In this document: one piece after another, positions 19,226-26,345 of the stretch | How the letters are laid out: every line of letters begins with the position of its first letter | How positions within the stretch are numbered: the first letter of the stretch is position 1 | From: Willaertia magna | Taxonomy: Eukaryota; Heterolobosea; Eutetramitea; Acrasida; Naegleriidae | Direction of reading: 5' to 3' | Assembly (NCBI GenBank): GCA_902984215.1 | Contig: CADWAF010000733.1 | Location: forward strand, 1 to 26,345 | DNA: 26,345 bases | Program-made: the position numbers and the translations under genes | The notes under the pieces: generated by a model | What the model saw: the letters and a program-made list of their open reading frames with translations, nothing else | The model's database searches: none | Told to the model about the DNA's origin: nothing

Positions 19226-21153
19226 TTAAAATTCATTATTTTCTAAAAGAATATAATCTTTTGCAATAATATATTTCAAATGACTTAAATCCATACCAAT
19301 TGACAATAAGTGTTGTAATATTCTTTTACTGACATGTAACTTTGTAATTGTTCTATTTAAAATAATTGTAGTAAAATCTAAATCCTTTCTACATTGTCCT
19401 AATATCTTAATTTTTCTTAAACTTTTACCTTCACCAAAGCAAAAACTTCTATGAAGAATATTAATAAAATTTAAGGTAATGAAACCAATTAAAGTTAATT
19501 TTTCTATTACAAAATATTATTTATCATTATCAATATTATTGTTGTACGTACTTAACTTATTTACCAATAACTTTACAATTTCGAAAATAAAATAAAGCAT
19601 CTTCATTAATTTTTAATATTCTCAATCTTGGAAAGTGATCTATTTTATAAAGCTTTTTATTAGAATAATCACTGTACCATCTATTAACTTTTAATTTTTC
19701 TAAAAAAGGCATTGGAGGTAAGGCAAAATATTTAAACAAATTTAATTTCTTTAAATGATTAAATTTATCTTTAAAATCACCAATAATATCTAAAAAGTCA
19801 TGAGTAATTGTCATTCTACTAACATTACATGATAAATTCTTATCACAATTTTCAGCATGCTCACTAATATTCAATCCATAAAGGCTAATTTTTTTAATTT
19901 TATTTTGAAATTCCTTATTGTAATCAATCTTAAAGAACCGAATAATATATTCAAAAAATTGTCCATCACAAGTAATTGATACTTCTTTTAATACTGGATT
20001 TTCTAATAAACGTTTAAAATAATTAAATGCCATAATATGATTTAGTATCTCAACCTTACTTGATTCTTCAATTTTAACATTTAAATATTGTAATGATAAA
20101 CAATTTTTTACAATCCATTTTAAGCCTACCTCATTAACACGACTACATTTAAGGGATAATAAAAATAATGCTGCCTCAGTATTATCTTCAATAAAAATGT
20201 TAAAGCCATCGACAGTTAAATATTTTAAATTTTCACTGAATTTAATTTTAGGTTGAGAATAAACACTGTCAAGATTTTTAATTTTCAACTTATTTAATTG
20301 AGAGTATTCAGTAAAATCTTTATCCCACTTTATTTCATTCATGAATATTATCAAATTTTAAATCCAAATATTGTACTCTTTGAGAAATATTTTTTTCTAA
20401 AATGTGATAAATTTTCTTATTGTTATATTTAAAATATTTACATGTAGCAAAGGGATTAGTAAGGGAGTAAGGATTTTGATTTATACAAAAATATTGAAAG
20501 AATAATGTTATAATGTCAATTTTGCGCTTAATTTTTGCACCAAATATATAATTTATAAATTGTTTATCTGATGAATTTTTTCTAAAGAAATTTCTAATAA
20601 TAAAACGGTCTTGCCTTTGTAAATTTTTTTTTACAACACTCACATGTTTCATTAACATAGAATCTTTTTCAAAAGAAGGTACAAGATTAACATGGTCCTC
20701 ATTTGTTACACTAGGTGATAGTTCAATTGATGAAACACTTTCACTATTAAATTTTTCATTAAGAATATTTTCATAATGTTCCTACCTTTCTTTTTCATTA
20801 CCAAGATTACTAAGTTCCATATAAAATTTCCCTTCGTCATCAATAGCAATAGTACGTTTAAATTTTTGAATAATATTATCATTTTCAGTGAAAAGAATAA
20901 AATCGTAATGTTCTTTATCTAAACTTAATAATTTAATAAAAGGAGAATAAAATATTGCAAATAAAAAGTAAGATAATATATGTTCCTTCATTTCTATAGG
21001 TAATTTTTGAAGTAAAACATAATTAGTCTCCTTTATTGTTGAATTATTTTTTACCAAATTAGGTAAAACTTGTTGTTCACTACTACTAGAGAAGAATATT
21101 ATTTTTCTTTTTTTGTCAACATATTTGGACTCACCTTTTGTAGGTCCAATCAT
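19226..21153 (-). pseudogene. F-box / leucine-rich repeat protein, nonsense and frameshift
   Basis: ATG 21153. An F-box-like segment near residues 50-90 starts LLQKLPIEMKEHILSYFLF, the classic LP-E---I-SY pattern. TAG 20782-20784 interrupts, and the same frame continues to TGA at 20337-20339. There a frameshift moves to the frame of MNEIKWDKDF, which holds leucine-rich repeats (LKYLTVDGFNIF, LQYLNVKI, LKKLNLFKYF, LRILKI). A 61-nt intron 19564-19504 (GTAAAT...AATAG, phase 1) joins to a final exon 19503-19226 with more LRR-like units (EKLTLIGFITL; LRKIKILGQC) and TAA. About 640 aa when read through. F-box/LRR proteins are SCF substrate adaptors. One nonsense plus one frameshift point to a pseudogene. 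Confidence 0.6.
19504..19564 (-). other. Spliceosomal intron in F-box/LRR gene, 61 nt
   Basis: Donor GTAAAT and acceptor TAATAG, phase 1. Removal continues the leucine-rich sequence without stops for 92 codons to TAA 19226, whereas the unspliced frame stops at once. Confidence 0.7.
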
Positions 21154-21783
21154 TGTCAGTTAAATTATTAATTAATTATATTATTAATTGACAGAACTAA
21201 GTTGATAAAATTATTAATTAATTATTTTTTTGTTAATTAAATAAAAGGTAAAGAATAAAAATATTTATTTCAATTTGTAAAACAAACAATACATTTCAGT
21301 GCGTGCGTAATTTTAAATTTAAAAATTAATTGTTATAAATAAAAATAATATTTAAGGAATACAAATAAATTCATTTCATATCTTTACCAAAATATAATAC
21401 CTTATTTATTTATACACCATTCAGATTTTATTAAATGGATAATTAAAGTGTATAAAAAATATTATTTAAATAGAAATAAAAAAAAGAGAAATTTTTTTAA
21501 TTGAACTGTTCAATTTCATACAAAAATAGATTCTTACTTTATTTAATTTTTATTGTATAGTTTTACAAAATTTTTTATCTACAACTTTTTATAGATACCT
21601 TATTTTTTTAGTTAGTAATACAATTTAATTAATTAATTAACAAAAATTGGATTGAAAATATAATTTAAAATTTTAATATACTTTACGTTATAATTTTTAA
21701 TAAATATTTAAAATTCATTGAAGGGAGGGTGCTGTACCATTTATTTATTGGAATAATTTTTATAAATTTTAATTTTAAAAAAA
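21154..21783. other. Divergent intergenic region
   Basis: About 630 bp between the F-box/LRR gene (minus) and the SET-like gene (plus). It is almost pure A/T with AATTAATTAA-type palindromes (21166-21180, 21213-21240, 21627-21641), a short GTGCGTGCG (21300-21308) and GGGAGGG just upstream of the SET-like gene (21723-21729). No gene is seen. Confidence 0.45.
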
Positions 21784-22482
21784 ATGTTAAATGACAAACA
21801 AGAACATCGTTTTTATGGTAGTATTAAACGTAATTGGAAGAAAAAGAAGGATTCAAAAATTATTGTTTTTAATAAACTTTTAAAAGAGGGTTTAAAAGAA
21901 GAGAAATATTTTTCTAATTTAACATTGATATTAAAACGTCAAGAACAATTATTAAATATAAAGTATAGAAAGAGTAAAACAAAACGTTATACAACAATGA
22001 AATATTTATTAGAAGATTTAAATACTATTAAAGAGAAATACTTTGTTAAGTATAAAGGGGACAGTGAAGGTTAAGAATTATATATGAAACAACAATTAAT
22101 TATTCAACCGGAAGAAATAATTACCGACATTCCATATTACCTAATAGATTATTCTCAAAGAAATTTAAGTAGCTACTGTTCAATAATTGAATTTGAAAAG
22201 AAGCCTCATGTTATCATTGGTTGTTTATCTTTAATTAATCATCACTGTCAATCTCCAATGAGATTTAAAATTATTAATGGGAATGGAAGAAAAATTTTAG
22301 GCATTTACAATGTTAGTGATAAAACTGTTGTATTTCCAGAAAACTCTGAAATATTAATTAAATATAGAGAAAAATCATTTAAAGATGCACCTTATTTGTA
22401 TTGGTTTGAATGTCAATGTTGTTATAGTACAACTACTATTGTTGACAATAATATTTCAACAACATGGTATTATAAAGAAGAA

Positions 22483-22516
<34 letters not shown>

Positions 22517-22626
22517 CTGATATGAAAAATAACAATAATGGAAATGAGAAAAATATTGATGATACAAATAATGATTATGAACCATCAGAATCTGAACATT
22601 CTTCAGATTATGAAATTATTTATTAA
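21784..22626 (+). CDS. SET-domain-like protein, one in-frame TAA
   Basis: ATG 21784 follows an A-run. The frame runs through TAA 22072-22074 (codon 97) to TAA 22624-22626, 280 codons. The first 96 residues are basic and helical. After the stop, IIQPEEIITDIPYYL (106-120) matches the SET opening (I-pGE-It---GyL). INHHCQSPMRF (151-161) matches the NHxC box that forms the cofactor knot, EILIKY (189-194) matches the G-Eit--Y box with its Tyr, and FECQCC (208-213) resembles the post-SET cysteines. SET proteins methylate lysines, mostly on histones. The C-terminus is poly-Asn plus acidic, as in nearby genes. The stop lies exactly between the two halves, so two proteins are also possible. Confidence 0.55.
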
Positions 22627-22639
22627 ATAAAATATTAAT

Positions 22640-22993
22640 TTAATCTTCTTTATCTTTGTTATTTTTTTCATTAAAATATAAAGTTTCCAAAATGTCAAGT
22701 CTTTTATTTAAACTTCTGTAAGCCTTTTGTAATTTTATAATTTCATCTTTAATTAATAAGAAATTTTCATTTACTTTTAATATTACCTGTTGAAGACGTT
22801 GTTCAAGAATAATTGTACTTTCTAAATAATCTCTATTAGGTGCCTTAAATGGTTGTTGATAATTATTCATTGTTTCAGGCTCAAATGGATGATAAAAAAT
22901 TTCATCTTAAAGATCATAACACTGAGAGACAATGGTAGTAGGGATACTTGGTGATTGATTATTGACAAATAAATTTAACGTTTTTTTATTCAT
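22640..22993 (-). CDS. Small coiled-coil protein, one in-frame TAA
   Basis: ATG 22993 (on the minus strand, followed by an A7 run) opens a frame of 117 codons ending TAA 22640-22642. TAA 22907-22909 interrupts it at codon 29 (CYDL stop DEIFYHPFEP). A second ATG at 22870 could start the main part, MNNYQQPFKAP. Residues about 55-105 form a coiled coil (ILEQRLQQVILKVNENFLLI; LNKRLDILETLYF). It is convergent with the SET-like gene, whose stop is only 13 bp away. No function is recognised. The 5' part could be a leader rather than coding. Confidence 0.45.
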
Positions 22994-23413
22994 TTTATTT
23001 TTATAAATTATTAAGGTTAATTTTTTTTTGTAATTTATTTTTATTATTTATTTTATTTTCAAATTAATTATTTATAGTTGTTATGTTATAAATGTGAATT
23101 AAAAAAATTCAATTATTTCAAAGAGTTCAATAAATAAATTATTATTAATTAATGGTAAGTAGTAAGTAGTTAAATATAAATAAATGTTAACAAAATATTC
23201 TTCATATAGACATTTTCTAATCTAATAAATTGCCTTAATAATTTTTTATACATTTTTTATTTAGATTATTATTTATAAAAAATAATAAAAATAAATTATT
23301 GCCTTTTCTATTATATATTGCAACATAGAGATTTTCATATTCACCTTAATAATTTATTACAAAAAAAAAATTATTGTAACCATTTAGTAAAGTAATAGAT
23401 AATTACAACAATC
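22994..23413. other. Divergent intergenic spacer
   Basis: About 420 bp of A/T-rich DNA between the small coiled-coil gene and the gene at 23414. Contains GGTAAGTAGTAAGTAGTTAA (23155-23174), a short direct repeat of GTAAGTA. Nothing else is recognised. Confidence 0.4.
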
Positions 23414-24121
23414 ATGTATTTCCCTAATCCAAATATTCTTCAGGGTACAATTAATAATTTTAATTATGAAAATAATCCAAATATTGTAAATAATAATAGT
23501 TCTATTTATGAAGTCTGTGATAATACTACTATTGCAACTGCTGCTAGTAGTGGAAACAATAGTAGTAATAGAGGTGAAGATAGAAATATCATTGGACCTC
23601 CTCAAAATATTGAATTAAATAAGAATATAATTGTTAATGCCATTTTAACCCTTGTAAGAAATATAATCAATCAAAAGGAACCAATTATTACTGTAAACAA
23701 TGTTAGTAATAAATTAGAAAGATATAAAACTGAAATGGAAGTAATAACTTACAAAGAAATGTTACAACAATCATATAAAAACTTTGACCATTTATTTCTT
23801 TATTGCTTTGGAATGTCATTAGGATGGCAGTAGGTGAGTAATAATGATGAACTTGGATATGGAGGATTTGTTTATACCTTTCTTGATGATAACAATCAAA
23901 TTAGAGAAGTATTCATTAGCACTGGCTTAGTAAATAGTCAATACAATATTAAACAAGTAGAACGTTTAAAACAAGAATTAGCATTTGCATTTTTATCTAA
24001 ATTGGTTGATATTTTAAATATCAATTATATGAACCTCATTATTTTTATACAAGAAAAGTCACAAGGTATGACTTATATTAAAAGAATTATAAAATCAGGT
24101 TGTAAGAGACAATTTATTTAA
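23414..24121 (+). CDS. Unknown protein, RNase H-fold-like C-terminus, one in-frame TAG
   Basis: ATG 23414. The frame continues through TAG 23831-23833 to TAA 24119-24121, 235 codons. The N-terminal 65 residues are Asn/Ser-rich. Residues about 75-135 are helical. Around the stop the sequence reads FGMSLGWQ-stop-VSNNDELGYGGFVYTFLDD, then a strand-like REVFIST, a helix with ERLKQELAFAFLSKLVDIL, and LIIFIQEKSQGM. GxGGxx---, a Glu in the following helix and a later hydrophobic strand are in the order seen in RNase H-like folds, but the catalytic Asp residues are not evident. The assignment is tentative. The second half lacks an ATG, which argues that the two halves are one gene. Confidence 0.45.
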
Positions 24122-24154
24122 TTATTATGTTATAATTATAAAAATAATAAATAT

Positions 24155-24667
24155 TTATTCAACATCACTTTCTTCCTCCTTTTTCATTTCCTTAATTCCT
24201 TCATAATGATAATCTTTTTCAATAGTAGTGTCACTAGTAATTGATTCTTCTTCTGTTCTTGTAGCGTCTAAAATAGTCATCCTTACTTTTTTAATTTCTT
24301 TATCAAAATGTTCACTATCTCTTTTTCTTTTTAAATTATTAATAGCATTTGTTTTTTTTAAAATTGATTCTAATTTTTTAATTTGATTATTAATATTAAT
24401 CACTAAATTTTTAATACCCTTACTTTTAATTTCGCCTTTACTTAATTTCAAATACTGACTAAGGTAAGGTTGATAGAGATAACTATGAACAGAACTACCA
24501 TCAAGTGAAAAACTTTCAAGGTTTTGTATAATCTTTGTAAAACTATCTATACATTCAATAATAAAGTTAATTATAAAAAGGCGATCATTTTTAGAGATTA
24601 CTTTAATATTTATTGATCCTCCCTCTTTAAGTAGTTTACTATTATTAATTTTCTCTAAATGTTTCAC
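24155..24667 (-). pseudogene. 3' half of split gene: helical protein with basic stretch and acidic tail
   Basis: The open frame has no ATG at its beginning (the codon at 24667 is GTG), consistent with being the 3' part of the gene at 24769-25437. It contains a helical region (LFIINFIIECIDSFTKIIQN), a basic nuclear-signal-like LKRKRD and an acidic C-terminus (MKKEEESDVE). Deleting one copy of the 35-bp duplication would put it in the frame of the upstream ORF, with TGA and TAG between them. The function is unknown. Confidence 0.45.
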
Positions 24668-24703
24668 ATTAAAGTTCTTCTTAAATGATGATGGCTATCT
24701 ACA

Positions 24704-24773
24704 AATAATATCCGTTGCTTTTGGATTTTTCATTCAATAATAATATCCGTTGCTTTTGGATTTTTCATTCAAT
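24704..24773 (-). repeat. Perfect 35-bp tandem duplication
   Basis: Positions 24704-24738 are repeated at 24739-24773 (aataatatccgttgc...tttcattcaat). The length, 35 bp, is not a multiple of three. The second copy carries the TGA that ends the upstream minus-strand ORF. Confidence 0.9.
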
Positions 24774-25437
24774 GTTCCAAGGGCATAGAACTCACAACAA
24801 GTTCATCATTCAAAACATTGGTATCTACAAGAGTGACCAATGCTATCCATTGACCATTATAAGGTTCTAATTGAAATCTTACTATTTGGAATTGCTTTTC
24901 TTTATTATAATTATCGTTATTATTATTATTATTATTGATAACAACACCAAATAATGATTTTAAAATTTCTTCTTTCCAAAGCAAACTTAACATTATTCTA
25001 TCTTTAACATTATCCATTGAAATACCACTAATTCTAATAGTTGCATTGCTATTATAAGATTTTTCAGGGGTAAAATTCACCTTAAACAATGGATTTAATT
25101 GTAAAACGTGGTATGCTTCCATTAAATCACGAAAACATGTAAAAAAGACTAATAAAGGAAATTTGCCTTCACTTTCTTTAATACAATCAACATGACAGTG
25201 AGACAATAGATGGTTTAGAATATCTTTACAATGATCAATAAAAGTTTTGGTCAAATCAATTGATACAATACATAGAGTAGTACAATAAAAAGAATAATTA
25301 CCATCAGCAGTGTTTTTATTATTTTTAATAAAATCCTCCATTAACATTTGTTTAAATTTGAAACCATTCAACACTTGACCACTACTATAAGATTGAAAAT
25401 TTATAAATTCATAATTTTCATGTTTTATATTTGGTAA
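24769..25437 (-). CDS. Unknown protein with two RRM-like segments (5' half of split gene)
   Basis: The frame is open from after TAA 25438-25440 to TGA 24769-24771. There is no ATG before codon 31 (ATG 25347), so the start is uncertain; sequence before it (ENYEFINFQSYSSGQVLNG) looks coding. Segment one (TLCIVSIDLTKTFIDHCKDI ... FPLLVFFTCFRDLMEAYHVLQ) and segment two (ATIRISGISMDNVKDRIML ... IVRFQLEPYNGQWIALVTLV) each follow the beta-alpha-beta-beta-alpha-beta order of an RNA recognition motif, without the classic RNP1 aromatics. An AAT-encoded Asn run interrupts segment two. RNA or protein binding is inferred at low confidence. The end of the ORF is made by the 35-bp duplication. Confidence 0.45.
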   Translation of the reverse strand, partial: LPNIKHENYEFINFQSYSSGQVLNGFKFKQMLMEDFIKNNKNTADGNYSFYCTTLCIVSIDLTKTFIDHCKDILNHLLSHCHVDCIKESEGKFPLLVFFTCFRDLMEAYHVLQLNPLFKVNFTPEKSYNSNATIRISGISMDNVKDRIMLSLLWKEEILKSLFGVVINNNNNNNDNYNKEKQFQIVRFQLEPYNGQWIALVTLVDTNVLNDELVVSSMPLEH

Positions 25438-25565
25438 TTAATTATATTTAGATGGTTAATTAGCTAAATTATAATATTAATGACATCATTATTTAAATTG
25501 AACCAGTTTAATAAAAACACACAATTTATTAAATAATACACACCAATTAACGCCAACAATACATT

Positions 25566-26345
25566 TTACATCATCTTTGCCTCCTTGTAGTCATTACTAT
25601 TGGAACCTTCTCTTTTTCTCTTGTTAACATTATTTAAATCTTGTTCTTCTTTCAACAAAAGTTCACTCTTTACAAGTAATTGATAATTGTTATTTTTCTT
25701 ACATTGTAAATTACAACAAAAGTGATAACATTGTACAGATACAAGATAAAGGTATTGATTGTTTTCTAATTCCATTTCTAAAACTAGATAAATTGGTTAT
25801 TTTCTATTAATTTTTAACTTGTCACTACTGGATGTATTTGCATTGTAAAGAGGACTAGTTTCAAAAATGTTTTTAATCTTATCCATTTTCAAATCTTCAA
25901 CAGTACATTTTGTCTTTAATATATCACTATATTTTAGAGATAACACGGCGCATTTACTAATGTACACTTGACCAACTGTTGGATAATATGCAGCAGTAGT
26001 AATTTTCAATTGCTTGTAATCTGAAAAATCTGATTCTTGACCAATCTTGTAAAGTTTATTAATAGTAACTTGTTTTCTAGCAATTAATAATTTCTTTTCT
26101 AATGTGTGATATTTAAAATCAAAATCAATTTTAAATTCAGCAACGTGACTATTTCCTGTTGGATATGCAATGTAATTGGTAACCTTCTCTATATTATTAA
26201 ATTGGATAAAGTTCTGTTCAGGTAATTTTCGACCCATTTTTTTGTCCTTTTGATTTCTGGTGAAATTTTCATTAAAATTATTTTCATTAAAATTATTTTC
26301 ATTAAAATTATTTTCATTAAAATTATTTTCATTAAAATTATTTTC
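25566..26345 (-). CDS. Unknown protein, 5' end outside window, one in-frame TAA
   Basis: The frame enters from the right edge with a coding NFNEN repeat, passes an internal Met (26237, MGRKLPEQNF), crosses TAA 25797-25799 and ends TAA 25566-25568. Because the frame is open upstream, the Met at 26237 need not be the start. The region around YYPTVGQVYISKCAVLSLKYSD looks like a small beta-barrel (OB-fold-like). After the stop, CYHFCCNLQCKKNNNY holds four Cys that could form a zinc-binding cluster, and KRKRE is a nuclear-signal-like stretch. An OB fold followed by a Cys cluster recalls RPA-type single-strand DNA-binding proteins, but this is weak inference. Confidence 0.45.
26266..26345 (-). repeat. 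15-bp coding minisatellite (NFNEN), at least 5 copies
   Basis: The unit ttttcattaaaatta is repeated perfectly from 26266 to the window edge. On the minus strand it reads AAT TTT AAT GAA AAT, in frame with the gene at 25566-26237. Confidence 0.8.

Noticed and set aside
22071..22115. A 45-nt GTTAAG...GAAG intron removing the TAA of the SET-like gene
   Set aside because: It would also remove the conserved I-pE start of the SET region, so it is unlikely to be an intron.
1..26345. Nuclear genetic-code change (for example TGA as Trp, TAA/TAG as sense)
   Set aside because: Stops in all three forms occur inside frames, but TAA, TAG and TGA also end frames cleanly, and no single amino acid fits the positions. 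Only a few TGA sites fit Trp, which G-to-A mutation explains.

Overview
The window is very A+T-rich eukaryotic nuclear DNA. Coding runs are rich in Asn, Ser, Lys and Glu homopolymers. Introns are short (50-65 nt) with GTAAGT/GTAAAT...AG ends, spacers are almost pure A/T, and start codons usually follow an A-run. A decayed DIRS-type retrotransposon and F-box proteins fit a dictyostelid-like amoebozoan best, but another A+T-extreme eukaryote such as a gut fungus cannot be excluded. The organism call is inference.

Layout. 1-3579: right-hand part of a DIRS-type element (RT/RNase H, tyrosine recombinase, internal complementary region, right terminal repeat), killed by nonsense codons. 3811-5677: two convergent paralogues with an intron at the same place; the plus copy is broken, the minus copy intact (possible degenerate TOPRIM/primase-like fold). 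6025-8469: dynamin-family GTPase. 9054-9536: coiled-coil protein. 9993-10760 and 12528-13334: F-box-like paralogues, with a Ser/Asn-repeat protein between them. 13812-14327: AT-hook protein. 14550-15611: Tet/JBP-like 2-oxoglutarate/Fe(II) oxygenase homologue. 15790-16167: decayed ORF. 16324-16573: tandem fold-back repeats. 17148-18854: large acidic protein. 19226-21153: F-box/leucine-rich protein, broken. 21784-22626: SET-domain-like protein. 22640-22993: small coiled-coil protein. 23414-24121: unknown protein with an RNase H-like C-terminal look. 24155-25437: a gene split by a 35-bp tandem duplication, with two RRM-like segments. 25566-26345: unknown gene entering from the right edge with an NFNEN repeat.

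The most striking point is shared by most of the genes. The reading frame continues, clearly coding, through one or a few in-frame TAA/TAG/TGA codons, while frameshifts are few (three). Each gene therefore looks like two shorter ORFs but is better read as one. Point-mutational decay of a dispensable gene-family region is the simplest explanation. Tiny 3n introns, stop readthrough or RNA editing are alternatives that transcript data would separate.

The genes do not form an operon. Their common theme, as far as it can be recognised, is chromatin/DNA handling (AT-hook, Tet/JBP-like, SET-like), ubiquitin-ligase adaptors (F-box) and membrane remodelling (dynamin). No functional linkage between them is shown by the sequence.
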